A stretch of DNA of 64,000 bases, taken from contig NZ_CP039291.1 in NCBI RefSeq assembly GCF_004798685.1, positions 1,054,001 to 1,118,000 of the forward strand, in the 5' to 3' direction. The position numbers and the translations under genes are program-made. Source of the stretch: Cellulomonas shaoxiangyii (GTDB lineage: Bacteria > Actinomycetota > Actinomycetes > Actinomycetales > Cellulomonadaceae). Positions 47,323-58,447 of this stretch are shown here, one piece after another; position 1 is the stretch's first letter, and each line of letters begins with the position of its first letter. The notes under the pieces were generated by a model. It made no database searches, was not told the DNA's origin, and worked only from the letters and a program-made list of their open reading frames with translations.

Positions 47323-48116
47323 GGCTGCACCTGCGCGGGCACCGACGGGCCGAGCTCGGGCAGGTGCGTGCGCCCGACCGGCAGGTGCGTCGGGACGTCG
47401 CCGACCCAGTCGGCGACGCGGCCGGCACCCCCGACGTCGACCGGCACGAGCACGCCGTCCACGAGGCGGTAGTGCCGCCGCGCGCGCGCCGCGACGGCCA
47501 GGTCGTGCGTGATCGTCACGAGCGCGGCGCCCGTCTCGGACGCGACGTCGTCCAGCAGGTCCATGATCTGCTGTCCCGTCTCGACGTCGAGCGCGCCGGT
47601 CGGCTCGTCCGCGAGGATCACGCGCGGGCCCCGTACCAGGGCGCGGGCCACCGCGACGCGCTGCTGCTCACCGCCCGAGAGCTTCTCGGGCATGGTGTCC
47701 AGCCGGTCGCCGAGGCCGACCCGGTCGAGCATCGACGCCGCGAGGTCGCGGCGGTGCCAGAACTGGCGCCCGGCGGCGTACAGCAGCGGCGCGGCGACGT
47801 TCTCCAGCGCCGTGCGGCCCGGCAGCAGGTGGAACTGCTGGAACACGAACCCGAAGTCCTGCCCCCGCCGGCGGGTGCGCCGGCGGTTCGACAACGCCGT
47901 CACGGGCGTGCCCTCGAGCAGGTACTCGCCGGCGGTCGGCGCGTCGAGCAGGCCCAGGATGTTGAGCAGCGTGGACTTGCCCGTGCCGGACCGGCCGACG
48001 ACGGCCACGTGCTCGCCCGCGGCCACGCTGAGCGTCACGCCGCGCAGGATGTGCAGCACGCGGTCGTCCGGGAGCAGGACGTCGCGCGTGACGTCGCGCA
48101 GGTCGAGCATGCTCAT
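47319..48116 (-). CDS. MacB/LolD-type ABC transporter ATPase (set 2)
   Basis: 265 residues: GRSGTGKST Walker [17 protein letters not shown] signature, [12 protein letters not shown]alker [11 protein letters not shown] switch. LolD/MacB class. ATGA and GTGA overlaps on both sides. It has an extra ~35-residue C-terminal tail ([11 protein letters not shown]). Confidence 0.92.
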   Translation of the reverse strand: MSMLDLRDVTRDVLLPDDRVLHILRGVTLSVAAGEHVAVVGRSGTGKSTLLNILGLLDAPTAGEYLLEGTPVTALSNRRRTRRRGQDFGFVFQQFHLLPGRTALENVAAPLLYAAGRQFWHRRDLAASMLDRVGLGDRLDTMPEKLSGGEQQRVAVARALVRGPRVILADEPTGALDVETGQQIMDLLDDVASETGAALVTITHDLAVAARARRHYRLVDGVLVPVDVGGAGRVADWVGDVPTHLPVGRTHLPELGPSVPAQVQP

Positions 48117-49147
48117 CCGCCGCACACCGCCGGGTCGTACTGCGCCGGGTCGGTGCAGTCCACGTCGCCCGCGCCGCCCGGCACGGGGATGAACTCGAGA
48201 ACGCGGTCGCCCACGGCCAGCCCCTCCGTCACCTGGACGACCTCGCCGTCGGTGAGGCCGAGGCCGATCGCGCGCTCCTCCGGCTCCGCGCCCTCGTCCG
48301 CGACGACCCACACGTTGCCGCGCTGGACGGTGCCCTGCACGGCGGTGACGGGCACCACGACGGCGTCCGCCGCCGTGCCGTTGACGATCTCCAGGTCGGC
48401 GCCCAGTCCCGGGAACGCCGTGACGTCCGCGGGCACGGCGCACGTGACCGTGCCGGACGGCGTCGCGGCGGGGTCGGCGGGCTCGGCGGCCGGGTCGGCG
48501 CCGGCGCCGGCGGGGGTCGCCGTGCCGATCCGCACGCCCGTGCACGTGAACGGTGCCGGGCCGCCCTTCAGCGTCACCTGCGCCTCCGCGGGCGCGCCGA
48601 CGAGCCGGTACTGCTGGTCCGGCGTCAGCGTGCCGGTCACCGAGAGGGTGCCCGGCGCGACCTGGCCGACCGTGTCGCCGACCGCGACGACCTGGTCCTT
48701 GAGCGTCGGCAGGCTCAGCGTGCCGGCGACGGGCGCGGTGACCTGCTGGACGACGACCTTCGGCTTGCGCTCGGTGACGGTCGTCGCGCCCGTCGTCGGG
48801 TCGGTCCGCGTCAGCGGCTCCTGCGGCGTCTCCTGCCGCACCTCCAGCAACGGCGTCCCGGCGTCGACGCGCTGCCCGTCGGCGGCGAGCACCTTCGACA
48901 CGGTGCCGGCGAGCGTCGCGCGTGCCGGCACGGACGGGTCCGCGACGACCGAGCCGCGCACGGTGACGGCGTTCGTCACGGTGCCCGTGGTCGCCTCCAC
49001 AATCCGGTCGACGACGGCGCCCGTGGGACTGGCGCCGGTGGCCTGCGTGCTGACGTCGGCGCCCGTGAAGGCGATCTTCACCAGCGCCACGGCGATCACC
49101 GCCCAGACGAGCAGCCGGAGGGCGGGGAAGACGTGACGGCGGACCAC
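48113..49147 (-). CDS. HlyD/MacA-like periplasmic adaptor (set 2)
   Basis: 344 residues, one N-terminal membrane helix ([16 protein letters not shown]), then a lipoyl/barrel domain ([47 protein letters not shown]) and a C-terminal barrel with [22 protein letters not shown]. Two cysteine pairs (CTGVR / TCAVP; DCTDP / VCGG) could form disulfides. GAGGAGG 5-7 nt before the GTG marks the start of a new operon behind a TAGCGT box. Confidence 0.85.
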   Translation of the reverse strand: MVRRHVFPALRLLVWAVIAVALVKIAFTGADVSTQATGASPTGAVVDRIVEATTGTVTNAVTVRGSVVADPSVPARATLAGTVSKVLAADGQRVDAGTPLLEVRQETPQEPLTRTDPTTGATTVTERKPKVVVQQVTAPVAGTLSLPTLKDQVVAVGDTVGQVAPGTLSVTGTLTPDQQYRLVGAPAEAQVTLKGGPAPFTCTGVRIGTATPAGAGADPAAEPADPAATPSGTVTCAVPADVTAFPGLGADLEIVNGTAADAVVVPVTAVQGTVQRGNVWVVADEGAEPEERAIGLGLTDGEVVQVTEGLAVGDRVLEFIPVPGGAGDVDCTDPAQYDPAVCGG

Positions 49148-49202
49148 GGAGGCCTCCTCGGGACGGTGCGGCCGCGCGGGACGGTCACGGCGGACGAGCC
49201 GG

Positions 49203-49208
49203 ACGCTA
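49203..49208 (-). promoter_or_regulatory. -10 box of the set 2 export operon
   Basis: TAGCGT on the minus strand gives a leader of ~50 nt to the adaptor GTG. It separates the two export operons into independent transcription units. Confidence 0.5.
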
Positions 49209-49272
49209 CCGCTGCCGCCATGCAGCCGGGGGCGATTCGGTGGCCCGACCCGGGCGGCGGGGCGCGGACGGT

Positions 49273-50520
49273 TCAGACGCCGCCGCGCAGCGCGGCGATC
49301 GGCTCCACGGTGGCCGCCTTGAGCGCCGGGTACAGGCCCGCGAGCAGCCCGATGACCCCGCCGGCCAGCACCGAGAGCCCGACCACGGGCAGGGCGAGGA
49401 TGGGCGTCCAGGACTGCACGGCGGACACGACCACGACGGCCGCGACGCCGAGCGCCGCCCCGACGAGCCCGCCGAGCAGGCCGATGACCACCGACTCGAC
49501 GACGAACTGGCCGGCGATCTGGCGGCGCGTCGCCCCGAGCGCCCGACGCAGGCCGATCTCGCCGACCCGCTCGAGCACCGACAGCAGCGTCACGTTCGCG
49601 ATGCCGACCCCGCCGACGAGCAGGGCGACCCCGCCGAGCGCGAGGAAGATCGTGCTGACGTCCGCCTGCACGCTCTGCTGCACGCGGGAGGCAGACGGCG
49701 GCACCAGCACCTCCATCGACTCCGGCGCGTCGGGGTCGAGCGCCACGGGCAGCTGCTGCCCGACGACCGGCCCCGCCCCGACGGCGATGTGCAGGTGCAG
49801 CTCCTCCGCGGCGGTCAGCCCCAGGTCCGCGCGGGCCGTGCCCGTCGGCAGGACGACGGCGCCGACGACGTCCGTCCGCCGAGCGACGTCGTCGACCACG
49901 CCGATCACCTGGTAGGCGCGGTCGCCGATGAAGATGGACGGCTGCCGGTCGACGCGCTGCACGCCGAGCCGGCGGGCGGCGTCCGCGCCGAGGACCACGA
50001 CGCGGTCGCCGCGCACGTCGTGCCCCGCGTCGAACCAGCGGCCCTGCACGAGCCGGCCCTGCAGCGCGTCGAGCGTGTGCGGACCGGCGGCGAGCACCGT
50101 CGGGCGCGTCGTGCGCGCCGCCGACGGGTCCTGCACGGGCACGGCCGTGACGTCCGCGTCGCCGACGTCGACCTCCGACACGAGCGCGGCCGCCTCCACC
50201 CCGGCGAGACGTTCGGCGCGCTCGGCGGCGTCCCACGGGAGCTGCCCGAGCGCGCGCTCCTGCCCGCCGAAGCCCTCGCTCGTCGCGGGGCCGGCGACGG
50301 CCTGGGTCGCCGCGACGGCGTCGAACTGCTGGTTGATCTGCACCGCCGCGGTCTGCGCGAGGCCGACCGTGACCACGACCGACGCGATGCCGAGGACGGT
50401 GCCGAGGATCGTCAGGACGAGCCGGCCGGGCCGCGCGCCGACGCCCTGCGCCGCCTCGGCGAGCAGGTCCCGCAGGCCGTACCGGTCGGGGCGCGCGACC
50501 TGGTCCGCGACGGCGGTCAC
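49273..50520 (-). CDS. MacB-type ABC export permease (set 1)
   Basis: 415 residues. N-terminal helix (VLTILGTVLGIASVVVTVGLAQ), extracytoplasmic MacB domain and three C-terminal helices with LLSVLERVGEIGLRRALGAT and ALRGGV at the end. GTGA overlap with its ATPase. Confidence 0.92.
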   Translation of the reverse strand: MTAVADQVARPDRYGLRDLLAEAAQGVGARPGRLVLTILGTVLGIASVVVTVGLAQTAAVQINQQFDAVAATQAVAGPATSEGFGGQERALGQLPWDAAERAERLAGVEAAALVSEVDVGDADVTAVPVQDPSAARTTRPTVLAAGPHTLDALQGRLVQGRWFDAGHDVRGDRVVVLGADAARRLGVQRVDRQPSIFIGDRAYQVIGVVDDVARRTDVVGAVVLPTGTARADLGLTAAEELHLHIAVGAGPVVGQQLPVALDPDAPESMEVLVPPSASRVQQSVQADVSTIFLALGGVALLVGGVGIANVTLLSVLERVGEIGLRRALGATRRQIAGQFVVESVVIGLLGGLVGAALGVAAVVVVSAVQSWTPILALPVVGLSVLAGGVIGLLAGLYPALKAATVEPIAALRGGV

Positions 50521-51236
50521 GCGATCTCCCGCAGCCGGCCGTCGGAGATCCGCACCCGGCGCTGCGCACGCGCGGACACGTCGTCGTCGTGCGTGATGAC
50601 CAGGAGCGTGAGGCCCTCGGCGTGCAGCTCGTCGAACAGCTCGAGCACGCTCGCCGAGCTGTCCGAGTCGAGGTTGCCGGTCGGCTCGTCCGCCAGCAGC
50701 ACGCGCGGGCGCGACACGACGGCGCGCGCGACGGCGGTCCGCTGCCGCTCGCCGCCGGACAGCACGGTGGGCAGGAAGTCGAGCCGGTGCCCGAGGCCGA
50801 CCCGCTCGAGCGCCGCGACGGCGCGGTCGCGACGCTCCGCCCGCGGGACGCCGCTGTAGACGGTCGCCAGCAGCACGTTCTCCAGCACGGTGCGGTGGGG
50901 GAGCAGGTGGAACGCCTGGAACACGAAGCCGATCCGCGTGGCGCGCAGCGAGGCGCGCTCCCGCTCGCCCGCGTCGGCCGTGGGCCGGCCGTCGAGCAGG
51001 TACTCGCCGCTCGTGGGGCTGTCGAGCAGCCCGAGCAGGTGCAGCAGCGTCGACTTGCCCGAGCCGGAGGGGCCGACGACGGAGAAGTACTCGCCGGCGT
51101 CGACCCGCAGGTCGGTCGGGTGCAGGGCGTGCACGGGCGGCTCGCCGGGGAACTCGCGGGCCACGCCCCGCAGCTCGACGACCGCGGCGCGCTCCTCGGC
51201 CCGCCCGTCCGTCCCGAGCAGGTCGAGGACGGTCAC
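50517..51236 (-). CDS. MacB/LolD-type ABC transporter ATPase (set 1)
   Basis: 239 residues: GPSGSGKST, LSGGERQRTAVARAVV, VLLADEPTGNLDSD, THDDDVSARA. In the middle of a four-gene chain joined by GTGA overlaps. Not a duplicate of the set 2 ATPase by eye: sequence outside motifs differs. Confidence 0.92.
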   Translation of the reverse strand: MTVLDLLGTDGRAEERAAVVELRGVAREFPGEPPVHALHPTDLRVDAGEYFSVVGPSGSGKSTLLHLLGLLDSPTSGEYLLDGRPTADAGERERASLRATRIGFVFQAFHLLPHRTVLENVLLATVYSGVPRAERRDRAVAALERVGLGHRLDFLPTVLSGGERQRTAVARAVVSRPRVLLADEPTGNLDSDSSASVLELFDELHAEGLTLLVITHDDDVSARAQRRVRISDGRLREIA

Positions 51237-52867
51237 GCGTCCTCCGTCGCGTCGGCGCTGGGCTCGTCCTCGTCCTCGTCCTGGGTGCCGCTCGCGCCGA
51301 CGACCACGAGGTCGCCCTCCTCGAGCGGCTCCTTCGCACCCGTGATCTCGACGTACCCCTCGGCGGCCAGGCCGGTCGTGACGACCACGAGACGCGTCCC
51401 GCCCGCCCCGTCGGAGACCTCGACGCGGCTCTCGCCGCCCGGTCCGGCGGTGAGCGCCGCGAGCGGGACGGCGAGGACCTCGCCGTCGGTCGAGCTCACC
51501 GGCACGCGCACGCGCACGTTGGTGCCCTGCAGCGCGGTCAGCTGCTCGGGGGTCAGGGCGCCCACGGTGAAGACGACCGTCCGCCGGTCGCCGGTCGGCG
51601 CGGACGACTCCCCGCCGCCGCCCTCCGCGCCCTCGTCGCCCTGCCCGTCGTCGGCCGCGTCCCCCGCCTTCGCCGCGGTCACCTCGGCCACGGTGACCGC
51701 GACCTCGGTGTCGTCGAGGGGGATGGTGCCGGCGGCACCGGGGGCGAGCAGCTCCGCGTCGGCCCGGCTGACCGACGCCGTGACCTGCACCGTCGCCCCC
51801 GACACGGTCATGAACGGGCCGGAGATCGTGCTGCCGCGGCGCACCTCCACCGCGTCGACCCGTCGGGGCAGCGACGGCAGGTAGACGACCTCCGCCGACG
51901 GCAGCGGCGTCAGCGTGTCGGCCTCTGCCTGCTGCAGCGCGGTCCGGGCGGCGTTGAGCTGGTCCTGCGCGGCACGGACGGCGGCGCGCTCGGCGCTCGT
52001 GTCCGGCGCCACGCCGGCCGCCGCCCGTCCGGCCCGCGCGGTCTGGAGGTCCGCGTCGGCCTGCACGAGGGCCGGCGGCGAGCAGTCCGCCGCGGACTGG
52101 TCGCGCTGCTCGGCGGGCAGGGCGCACTGCGCGCCGAGGAACTGCATGCGCGCCTCGGCGACGCGGACGGCGCCGTCGAGCTCCGTGACCGACGCGCCCG
52201 CGGCCGGCGAGGCCGCGCCCGCGAGGAGGGCCTGCGCGCTGCGCACGCCCTCCTGCGCGGCGGTCACCGCCTCGCGGGCGGCCTTCGCGGCCTCGGTCGC
52301 CTCCTCGCCCGCGGACGGCGGCTCGTACCCCACGCGCTGGTAGAGCGCCCGCACGCCGGCGGCGGCCGAGGCGTCGTACGTCGCGTCGGCGGGGTCGCCG
52401 CCGTCGATGCCGAGGACCTGCAGCGCCCAGCGCAGCTGCTGGACGTCGGGGCCGGACACACCGGCCCGCAGCGTGCGGTACGTCGGCAGCTCGCCCGGCA
52501 GCACGACGACCGGACGGCCCACCACCTCGAGCGCGACGGCGCCGGGGTCGAGGGTCGCGCCGACCTCCTTGACCTGCCCCGTGACGACGGCCGGAGCGCC
52601 GTCCGCGCCGGCCTCGACCCGCAGGTCGATCGGGTCGTCGTAGCCGACGTCGCCCCGCAGGACGACCTCGTTGCCGATGACCCGGCGCTCGACCGGCACG
52701 GTGATGGGACCGGCGGTCGGGGGTGCGGCGTCCGCCGCGGCGGCGCCGGGCGAGTCGATCAGGCGCGAGAGGAGCACGCCCGCGACCAGGCACAGGACGG
52801 CCACGACCGCCATGGCCACGATGGTGCGGCGACCGCCGCTCACGTGCGCGGTCATCGCCCGGCTCAC
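51233..52867 (-). CDS. HlyD-like adaptor with peptidoglycan-binding segment (set 1)
   Basis: 544 residues: N-terminal helix (IVAMAVVAVLCLVAGVLLS), lipoyl-like start, a peptidoglycan-binding-like stretch (VSGPDVQQLRWALQVLGIDG, ~140-185), a long Ala-rich coiled coil (~185-320) and barrel domains. An acidic Asp/Glu-rich insert (GDAADDGQGDEGAEGGGG) and tail are unusual. Adaptors of this kind link an ABC permease to the wall-facing side in Gram-positives. Confidence 0.85.
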   Translation of the reverse strand: MSRAMTAHVSGGRRTIVAMAVVAVLCLVAGVLLSRLIDSPGAAAADAAPPTAGPITVPVERRVIGNEVVLRGDVGYDDPIDLRVEAGADGAPAVVTGQVKEVGATLDPGAVALEVVGRPVVVLPGELPTYRTLRAGVSGPDVQQLRWALQVLGIDGGDPADATYDASAAAGVRALYQRVGYEPPSAGEEATEAAKAAREAVTAAQEGVRSAQALLAGAASPAAGASVTELDGAVRVAEARMQFLGAQCALPAEQRDQSAADCSPPALVQADADLQTARAGRAAAGVAPDTSAERAAVRAAQDQLNAARTALQQAEADTLTPLPSAEVVYLPSLPRRVDAVEVRRGSTISGPFMTVSGATVQVTASVSRADAELLAPGAAGTIPLDDTEVAVTVAEVTAAKAGDAADDGQGDEGAEGGGGESSAPTGDRRTVVFTVGALTPEQLTALQGTNVRVRVPVSSTDGEVLAVPLAALTAGPGGESRVEVSDGAGGTRLVVVTTGLAAEGYVEITGAKEPLEEGDLVVVGASGTQDEDEDEPSADATEDA

Positions 52868-53868
52868 TTGCCGTCGGCGCCGGCGGTGCGGTCGTCCGCG
52901 TAGGCCTGCAGCTGCTCGCCGTACTTGTCCCAGAGCCGCGTCTCCATGGCCAGCTGGGCGTCCTTCTGGGCCTTCGCGTAGCCGGTCTCCTCCTGGCAGC
53001 GGCGGTCCGCCGTCGCGAGCGCGATCTCCTTCTCACGGAGCTCGGCCAGCTTCGCCTCGTCGGGCTCCGGCGGCGCCGCGGTGGCCGGGTCGGCCTCGGG
53101 GTCGACCTCCTGGTCGTAGCCCATGAGCGCGCTGTGCTCGTCGTAGATGCTCTGCGACGCCTCGTCGGGCGTCGCGAAGTCGTAGCCCGCGTCGGCGACG
53201 CACTCGGCCCACGCCGACTGGGCCTCGCGCACGGCGTCGTCCTCGGCGAGGCGCTCGTACTCGGTGTTCATCTCGTCGAGGAGCTCCTGCATCGCCGGGT
53301 CGTCCCAGACCTGGCCCTCCTCGTACACCTCGTGCGACGCGGCGCCCTGGCAGCCGGCCGTCGTCCAGTCGTACTCGACCTCGGCCTGCGCCTCGGGGTC
53401 CTCCACCTCCTCCACGACGCCGTACAGGGCGGCGTAGTACGCCTCCTGCTCGGTCTGGGACATCGCCGAGACGTACTCCTGGTTGGGGTCGACGTACTCC
53501 TCCGACGTCCCGCCGAAGAGCTCCTCGCCCGTCGTGGCGCCGTACCCGTACTGCTCGGCGAACTCGAGGGTGTCCCACTCGGGGGCGTCGTCCGAGCCCA
53601 TCGCGCCCGCGGACATCGGCTCCACGGGCGTGTACTCGAAGCCCTCCTCGGCCATGCACGCGGCCACGAGCTCCTCGACGCGGCGCTGCTGCGCCTCCCC
53701 GTCCTCGGAGTCCATGCTGCCGCCGACCTGCTCGAAGAACGCGCTGATCGGCCCGGTCTCGTCGTCCGACGGGGCCGCGCCGTCGCCGCCCCCGCCGGTG
53801 CAGCCGGTGAGGAGCAGGGCGACGGCGCCGGCGAGGGCTCCGACGGACGCGGGGAGGTGGGAGCGCAT
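52864..53868 (-). CDS. Acidic surface lipoprotein of the export operon
   Basis: 334 residues with signal peptide and lipobox LLTGC. The mature part is very acidic and rich in Glu, Asp and Ala, mostly helical, with four or more cysteines in VAACMAEEGFEY, TTAGCQGA, AECVADAGYDF and RRCQEETGY. These C-x(n)-GF/GY pairs recur, suggesting repeated disulfide hairpins. I know no function. First gene of the set 1 operon; AAGGG precedes the ATG, and a promoter (53904-53933) lies 35 bp upstream. Confidence 0.75.
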   Translation of the reverse strand: MRSHLPASVGALAGAVALLLTGCTGGGGDGAAPSDDETGPISAFFEQVGGSMDSEDGEAQQRRVEELVAACMAEEGFEYTPVEPMSAGAMGSDDAPEWDTLEFAEQYGYGATTGEELFGGTSEEYVDPNQEYVSAMSQTEQEAYYAALYGVVEEVEDPEAQAEVEYDWTTAGCQGAASHEVYEEGQVWDDPAMQELLDEMNTEYERLAEDDAVREAQSAWAECVADAGYDFATPDEASQSIYDEHSALMGYDQEVDPEADPATAAPPEPDEAKLAELREKEIALATADRRCQEETGYAKAQKDAQLAMETRLWDKYGEQLQAYADDRTAGADGK

Positions 53869-53903
53869 GGCGGAGCCCTTTCGGCGGCACGGCGGCGGGA
53901 CGA

Positions 53904-53933
53904 ATCGTCACGAAGCCGGACGACTCGGGTCAA
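53904..53933 (-). promoter_or_regulatory. Promoter of the lipoprotein/export operon
   Basis: Minus strand: TTGACC (53928-53933), 18-bp spacer, GACGAT (53904-53909). This leaves a leader of about 30 nt. Confidence 0.5.
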
Positions 53934-54070
53934 GTCGACCCTAGTGCCGCGCCCGGCACGCATGGGTCCGCCTGCGGGATGAGTTGCCGGGACGCAGATG
54001 GTCCCCGCGACGCACAACGCCCGGCTCCCGCATTCCTCCCGGGCTCCCCCCGTGTTCCTGCGGGGTCGCG

Positions 54071-55359
54071 TCAGCCGGCCGGCGGGGCCGCGACCGCGAC
54101 CGCGAAGGCGGGTGCCCGCAGGTCCGCCGCGGCGAAGGCCGCCGCCACGGCGCTCGCGACGTCCTCGACGGCGCCGGCCGGGACGAGCGCGATCGCGGAC
54201 CCGCCGAAGCCGCCGCCCGTCATCCGGGCGCCCAGCGCACCGGCCGCCCGAGCCGCGTCGACCGCGACGTCGAGCTCGCGGCACGACACCTCGTAGTCGT
54301 CCCGCAGGGAGGCGTGGGACGCGTCCATGACGGGGCCGACGCCCGTGACGTCGCCGGCGTCCAGGCGCTCCACGAACGCGGAGACGCGGGCGATCTCGTC
54401 GACGACGTGGCGCACGCGGCGCACGAGCACCGCGCCGTCGTCCGCCGCGGCGAGCCGCTCGAGCGCGTCCGCGCTGCCCCGCGGGTCGTCCGCGACCTCG
54501 CGCAGCGTGCCGACCCCGAGCAGCCCGGCCGCACGCTCGCAGGCCGCACGGCGCTGCGCGTACTCGCCGTCGACGTGCGAGTGCGGGGCGCGCGTGTCGA
54601 CGACGAGCAGGGCGAGGCCGTGCGCCGCGAGGTCGAACGGCACGTGCCGCACGCGGCCGTCGCGGCAGTCGAGGAGCAGCGCGTGGTCCGCGCGGGCACG
54701 CAACGAGGCGGCCTGGTCCATGCCGCCCGTGGGGGCGCCGGCCATCTCGTTCTCGGCCCGCACGCACAGCCCGGCGAGGGTGCTGCGTCCCGCGTCGTCG
54801 GTGGCCGCGCCGTCGACGACGTCCCCCGCGAGGCCCGCGGCGAACAGGGCGTCGAGCGCGACGGCGACCGACGCCTCGAGCGCGGCGGACGACGACAGCC
54901 CCGCGCCGAAGGGCACGCACGAGTCGATCGCGACGTCGAAGCCGCCGACGTCGTGCCCCGCCTCGCGCAGGGCCCACGCGACGCCGACCACGTACGCCGC
55001 CCAGCCCTCGACGGCGCCGGGCACCGCGTCGGCCAGGCGGACCTCGCGCACGCCCGACGGCTCCTGGGCCGAGACGAGCCGCACGACGTCGTCGCCGCGC
55101 CGGCGCACGGCCGCGTACGTGCGGTGCGGCAGCGCGATCGGCAGCGCCAGCCCGCCGTTGTAGTCCGTGTGCTCACCGATGAGGTTGACGCGGCCGGGCG
55201 CCGACCACACGCCGTCCGGCGCGTCGCCGAACGTCGCGGCGAACAGCGTCCGGGCGCGCTCGTCGCCGTCGGCGCGGTCCCACGCCGGGGTCCACGCGAG
55301 CTCGGCGGTCGGCTGGTCGTGCGTCATGGGGCGCTCCGGTGCGGGGGTCGGGTCGGTGC

Positions 55360-55363
<4 letters not shown>
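54071..55363 (-). CDS. galK: Galactokinase
   Basis: Phosphorylates galactose to galactose-1-phosphate. Motifs: GRVNLIGEHTDYNGGL, PFGAGLSSSAALEAS (ATP binding) and MTGGGFGGSAIAL. The GTG at 55363 (GTGA overlap with galT, AGGAG nearby) gives 430 residues; an ATG at 55327 with GGAG is an alternative giving 418. Last gene of deoR-galT-galK. Confidence 0.95.
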
Positions 55364-56579
<1,216 letters not shown>

Positions 56580-56583
<4 letters not shown>

Positions 56584-57470
56584 GGGGTGCTCCGGTGGTC
56601 GGTGCCGGCGGGGGAGGGTGCGGCGGGCGGTGCCGTGGGCGACGCGGGGGACGCCGTCGGGTCGGTGGGCGCGGGGGCCGGCTCGCCCGCGGGCGCGAGC
56701 ACCAGGCGGTCGACCGCGGCGGCCAGGTGCGCGCGGGCCTGCGGCGGCAGGCCCGCGTCGACGACGAGCGTGTCGACCTCGTCGTAGCCGCAGATGCGCG
56801 CGAGGCCGACGGTGCCCCACTTGGTGTGGTCGGCGACGACGGTGGTGGCGGCCGCGCAGCGCAGCAGCGCGCGGTCGGTGGCCGCCTCGGCCAGGTTCGG
56901 GGTGGTCGCGCCGTCGGCGTCCAGACCGTGCACGCCGAGGAACGTGCGGTCGACGCGCAGCCGGGCGAGCGTCGCGTCCGCGACCGGGCCGACGAGCGCG
57001 TCGGACGGCGTCCGGGTGCCGCCGGTGAGCACGACCTCGAGCGCGTCGTCGCCCGCGGCGTGCAGGACGTCGGCGACGCGCAGCCCGTTCGTGACGACCG
57101 TCAGCGGGCGCAGCGCCGGGTCGGCCGCGACGAGCTCGGCGAGCAGCCACGTCGTGCTGCCGGCGGACAGGGCGATGGCCTGGCCGGGCTCGACGTCCGC
57201 GAGCGCCGCCCGGGCGACGGCGGCCTTCTCGGCACCCGCCCACGTGCGCTTGGCCTCGAAGCCGGGCTCGTCGGTCGAGCGCGCGGGGGTGTCCGGGGCG
57301 ACGGCACCGCCGTGGACGCGGCGGACGAGGCCCGCGCGTGCGAGCTCGGCGATGTCGCGGCGGACGGTCATGTCGGAGACGTCGAGGGCGACGACCAGGT
57401 CGGCGACGCGGACGGCGCCGTGCGCGCGGACCTGGGCGAGGATCCGTTCCTGACGCTGCGACGCGAGCAT
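56580..57470 (-). CDS. DeoR family regulator of the gal operon
   Basis: 296 residues. N-terminal helix-turn-helix (RVADLVVALDVSDMTVRRDIAEL) and the DeoR sugar-phosphate domain (ALSAGSTTWLLAE; DRTFLGVHGLD). A Pro/Ala-rich tail (~260-296) is likely disordered. I take ATG 57470, 5 nt after a TACTGT box (57476-57481); a TTG at 57476 is the other option. The region upstream has GTTCGTTCGTG, like the short direct repeats DeoR proteins often bind. Confidence 0.88.
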
Positions 57471-57518
57471 GCTCAACAGTATCCATCACGAACGAACAGA
57501 AACCAACAGGCCGGAGGG

Positions 57519-57546
57519 CCGGCCGGGCGCAGCCGCGCCCGGCCGT
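57519..57546 (-). terminator. Terminator near the 3' end of the DUF6882 gene
   Basis: GGCCGGGCGC (57521-57530) pairs with GCGCCCGGCC (57535-57544), loop AGCC. It lies just past the stop on the minus strand and upstream of the deoR promoter. Confidence 0.7.
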
Positions 57547-57557
57547 GCCCGGCGTCC

Positions 57558-58379
57558 TCAGGCGCCGCCGCGCCGACGCAGCCCCGGGAGCAGCCGCCCC
57601 AGCAGGCCCACGGGTGCGCCCGGCGGCACGTCCTCGCGGACGCCGGCGTGCGGCGCCCCGCCGGCGCCGGGGTCGGTCGCGATGTGCGCGATGCGCCCGA
57701 GCTCGTCGATCTGCACCTCCACCCGGTCCGTCGTCGTCCCGAGCAGGAGCCGGTGCGCCTCCTGCTCGAGCAGCTCGACGCCGTCGCGGCGCGCGGCGTA
57801 GCCCGCGACGGCCGTGACGCCGTCCTCGACCAGCCCCGTCGCGGCGGCCGCCGTGAGCGCCGTCGCCGTGCTCAGCGCCGTCGCCGGCGGCAGGGCGAAC
57901 TCCTGCGGAGCGTCCAGCAGGAACCACACGTGGGTGCCGGCGCCGTACGGCGCGCGGTAGTGGGTGTAGATGCCGCTCACGGCCTCGGCGAGCAGGACGT
58001 GCCGCGTCGCGACGGGCGTGCCGTCCGCACCGTGGGTCGGGACCTCGGGCACGAGGAGCTCGGGGACGTCGTGCTGCTGCGCCCACCCGCGCACGGCACC
58101 CGCCGTCGCGACGAGGTCCGCGGGGAAGCCGTTGACGTTCTGCCAGGCCCACAGCCACGTGCCGAGCCGCTCGGAGGTCGAGCCCACGACGTGGGGGCGG
58201 AACTCCGCCGGGGGTTCGCGCTCGAACCAGAAGCACGGGTCGTCGCCGAGGTCGGCGCGCCAGTCGAAGTCCTCGTAAGTGGCGGCGAAGGCCTTCTGGG
58301 CCTCGGTGGCGATCGCGAGGACCGAGTCGACGAGGCCCTGCGGGGTGGTGGCCTGCGGGGTGGTGGGGAGTGCGGTCAT
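57558..58379 (-). CDS. DUF6882 domain protein
   Basis: 273 residues, no signal or helix. The core FWFEREPPAEFRPHVVGSTS and TWLWAWQNVNGFP matches DUF6882, an uncharacterised family. The C-terminal ~70 residues are Pro/Gly-rich. TACGGT (58387-58392) 7 nt before the ATG suggests a leaderless mRNA. No role can be given. Confidence 0.7.
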   Translation of the reverse strand: MTALPTTPQATTPQGLVDSVLAIATEAQKAFAATYEDFDWRADLGDDPCFWFEREPPAEFRPHVVGSTSERLGTWLWAWQNVNGFPADLVATAGAVRGWAQQHDVPELLVPEVPTHGADGTPVATRHVLLAEAVSGIYTHYRAPYGAGTHVWFLLDAPQEFALPPATALSTATALTAAAATGLVEDGVTAVAGYAARRDGVELLEQEAHRLLLGTTTDRVEVQIDELGRIAHIATDPGAGGAPHAGVREDVPPGAPVGLLGRLLPGLRRRGGA

Positions 58380-58419
58380 GCCGCGCACCGTAACCGCGCG
58401 GGCGCACGGACCCGGGGGG

Positions 58420-58447
58420 CCGTCCGGCGCGTGGCCGCGCCGGACGG
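58420..58447 (-). terminator. Terminator of the mrp transcript
   Basis: A perfect 12-bp stem (CCGTCCGGCGCG with CGCGCCGGACGG, loop TGGC) beginning right after the mrp stop. Confidence 0.82.

Noticed and set aside
46111..53868. Bacteriocin or lantibiotic immunity cluster
   Set aside because: No small precursor peptide, modification enzyme or two-component system is visible around the exporters.
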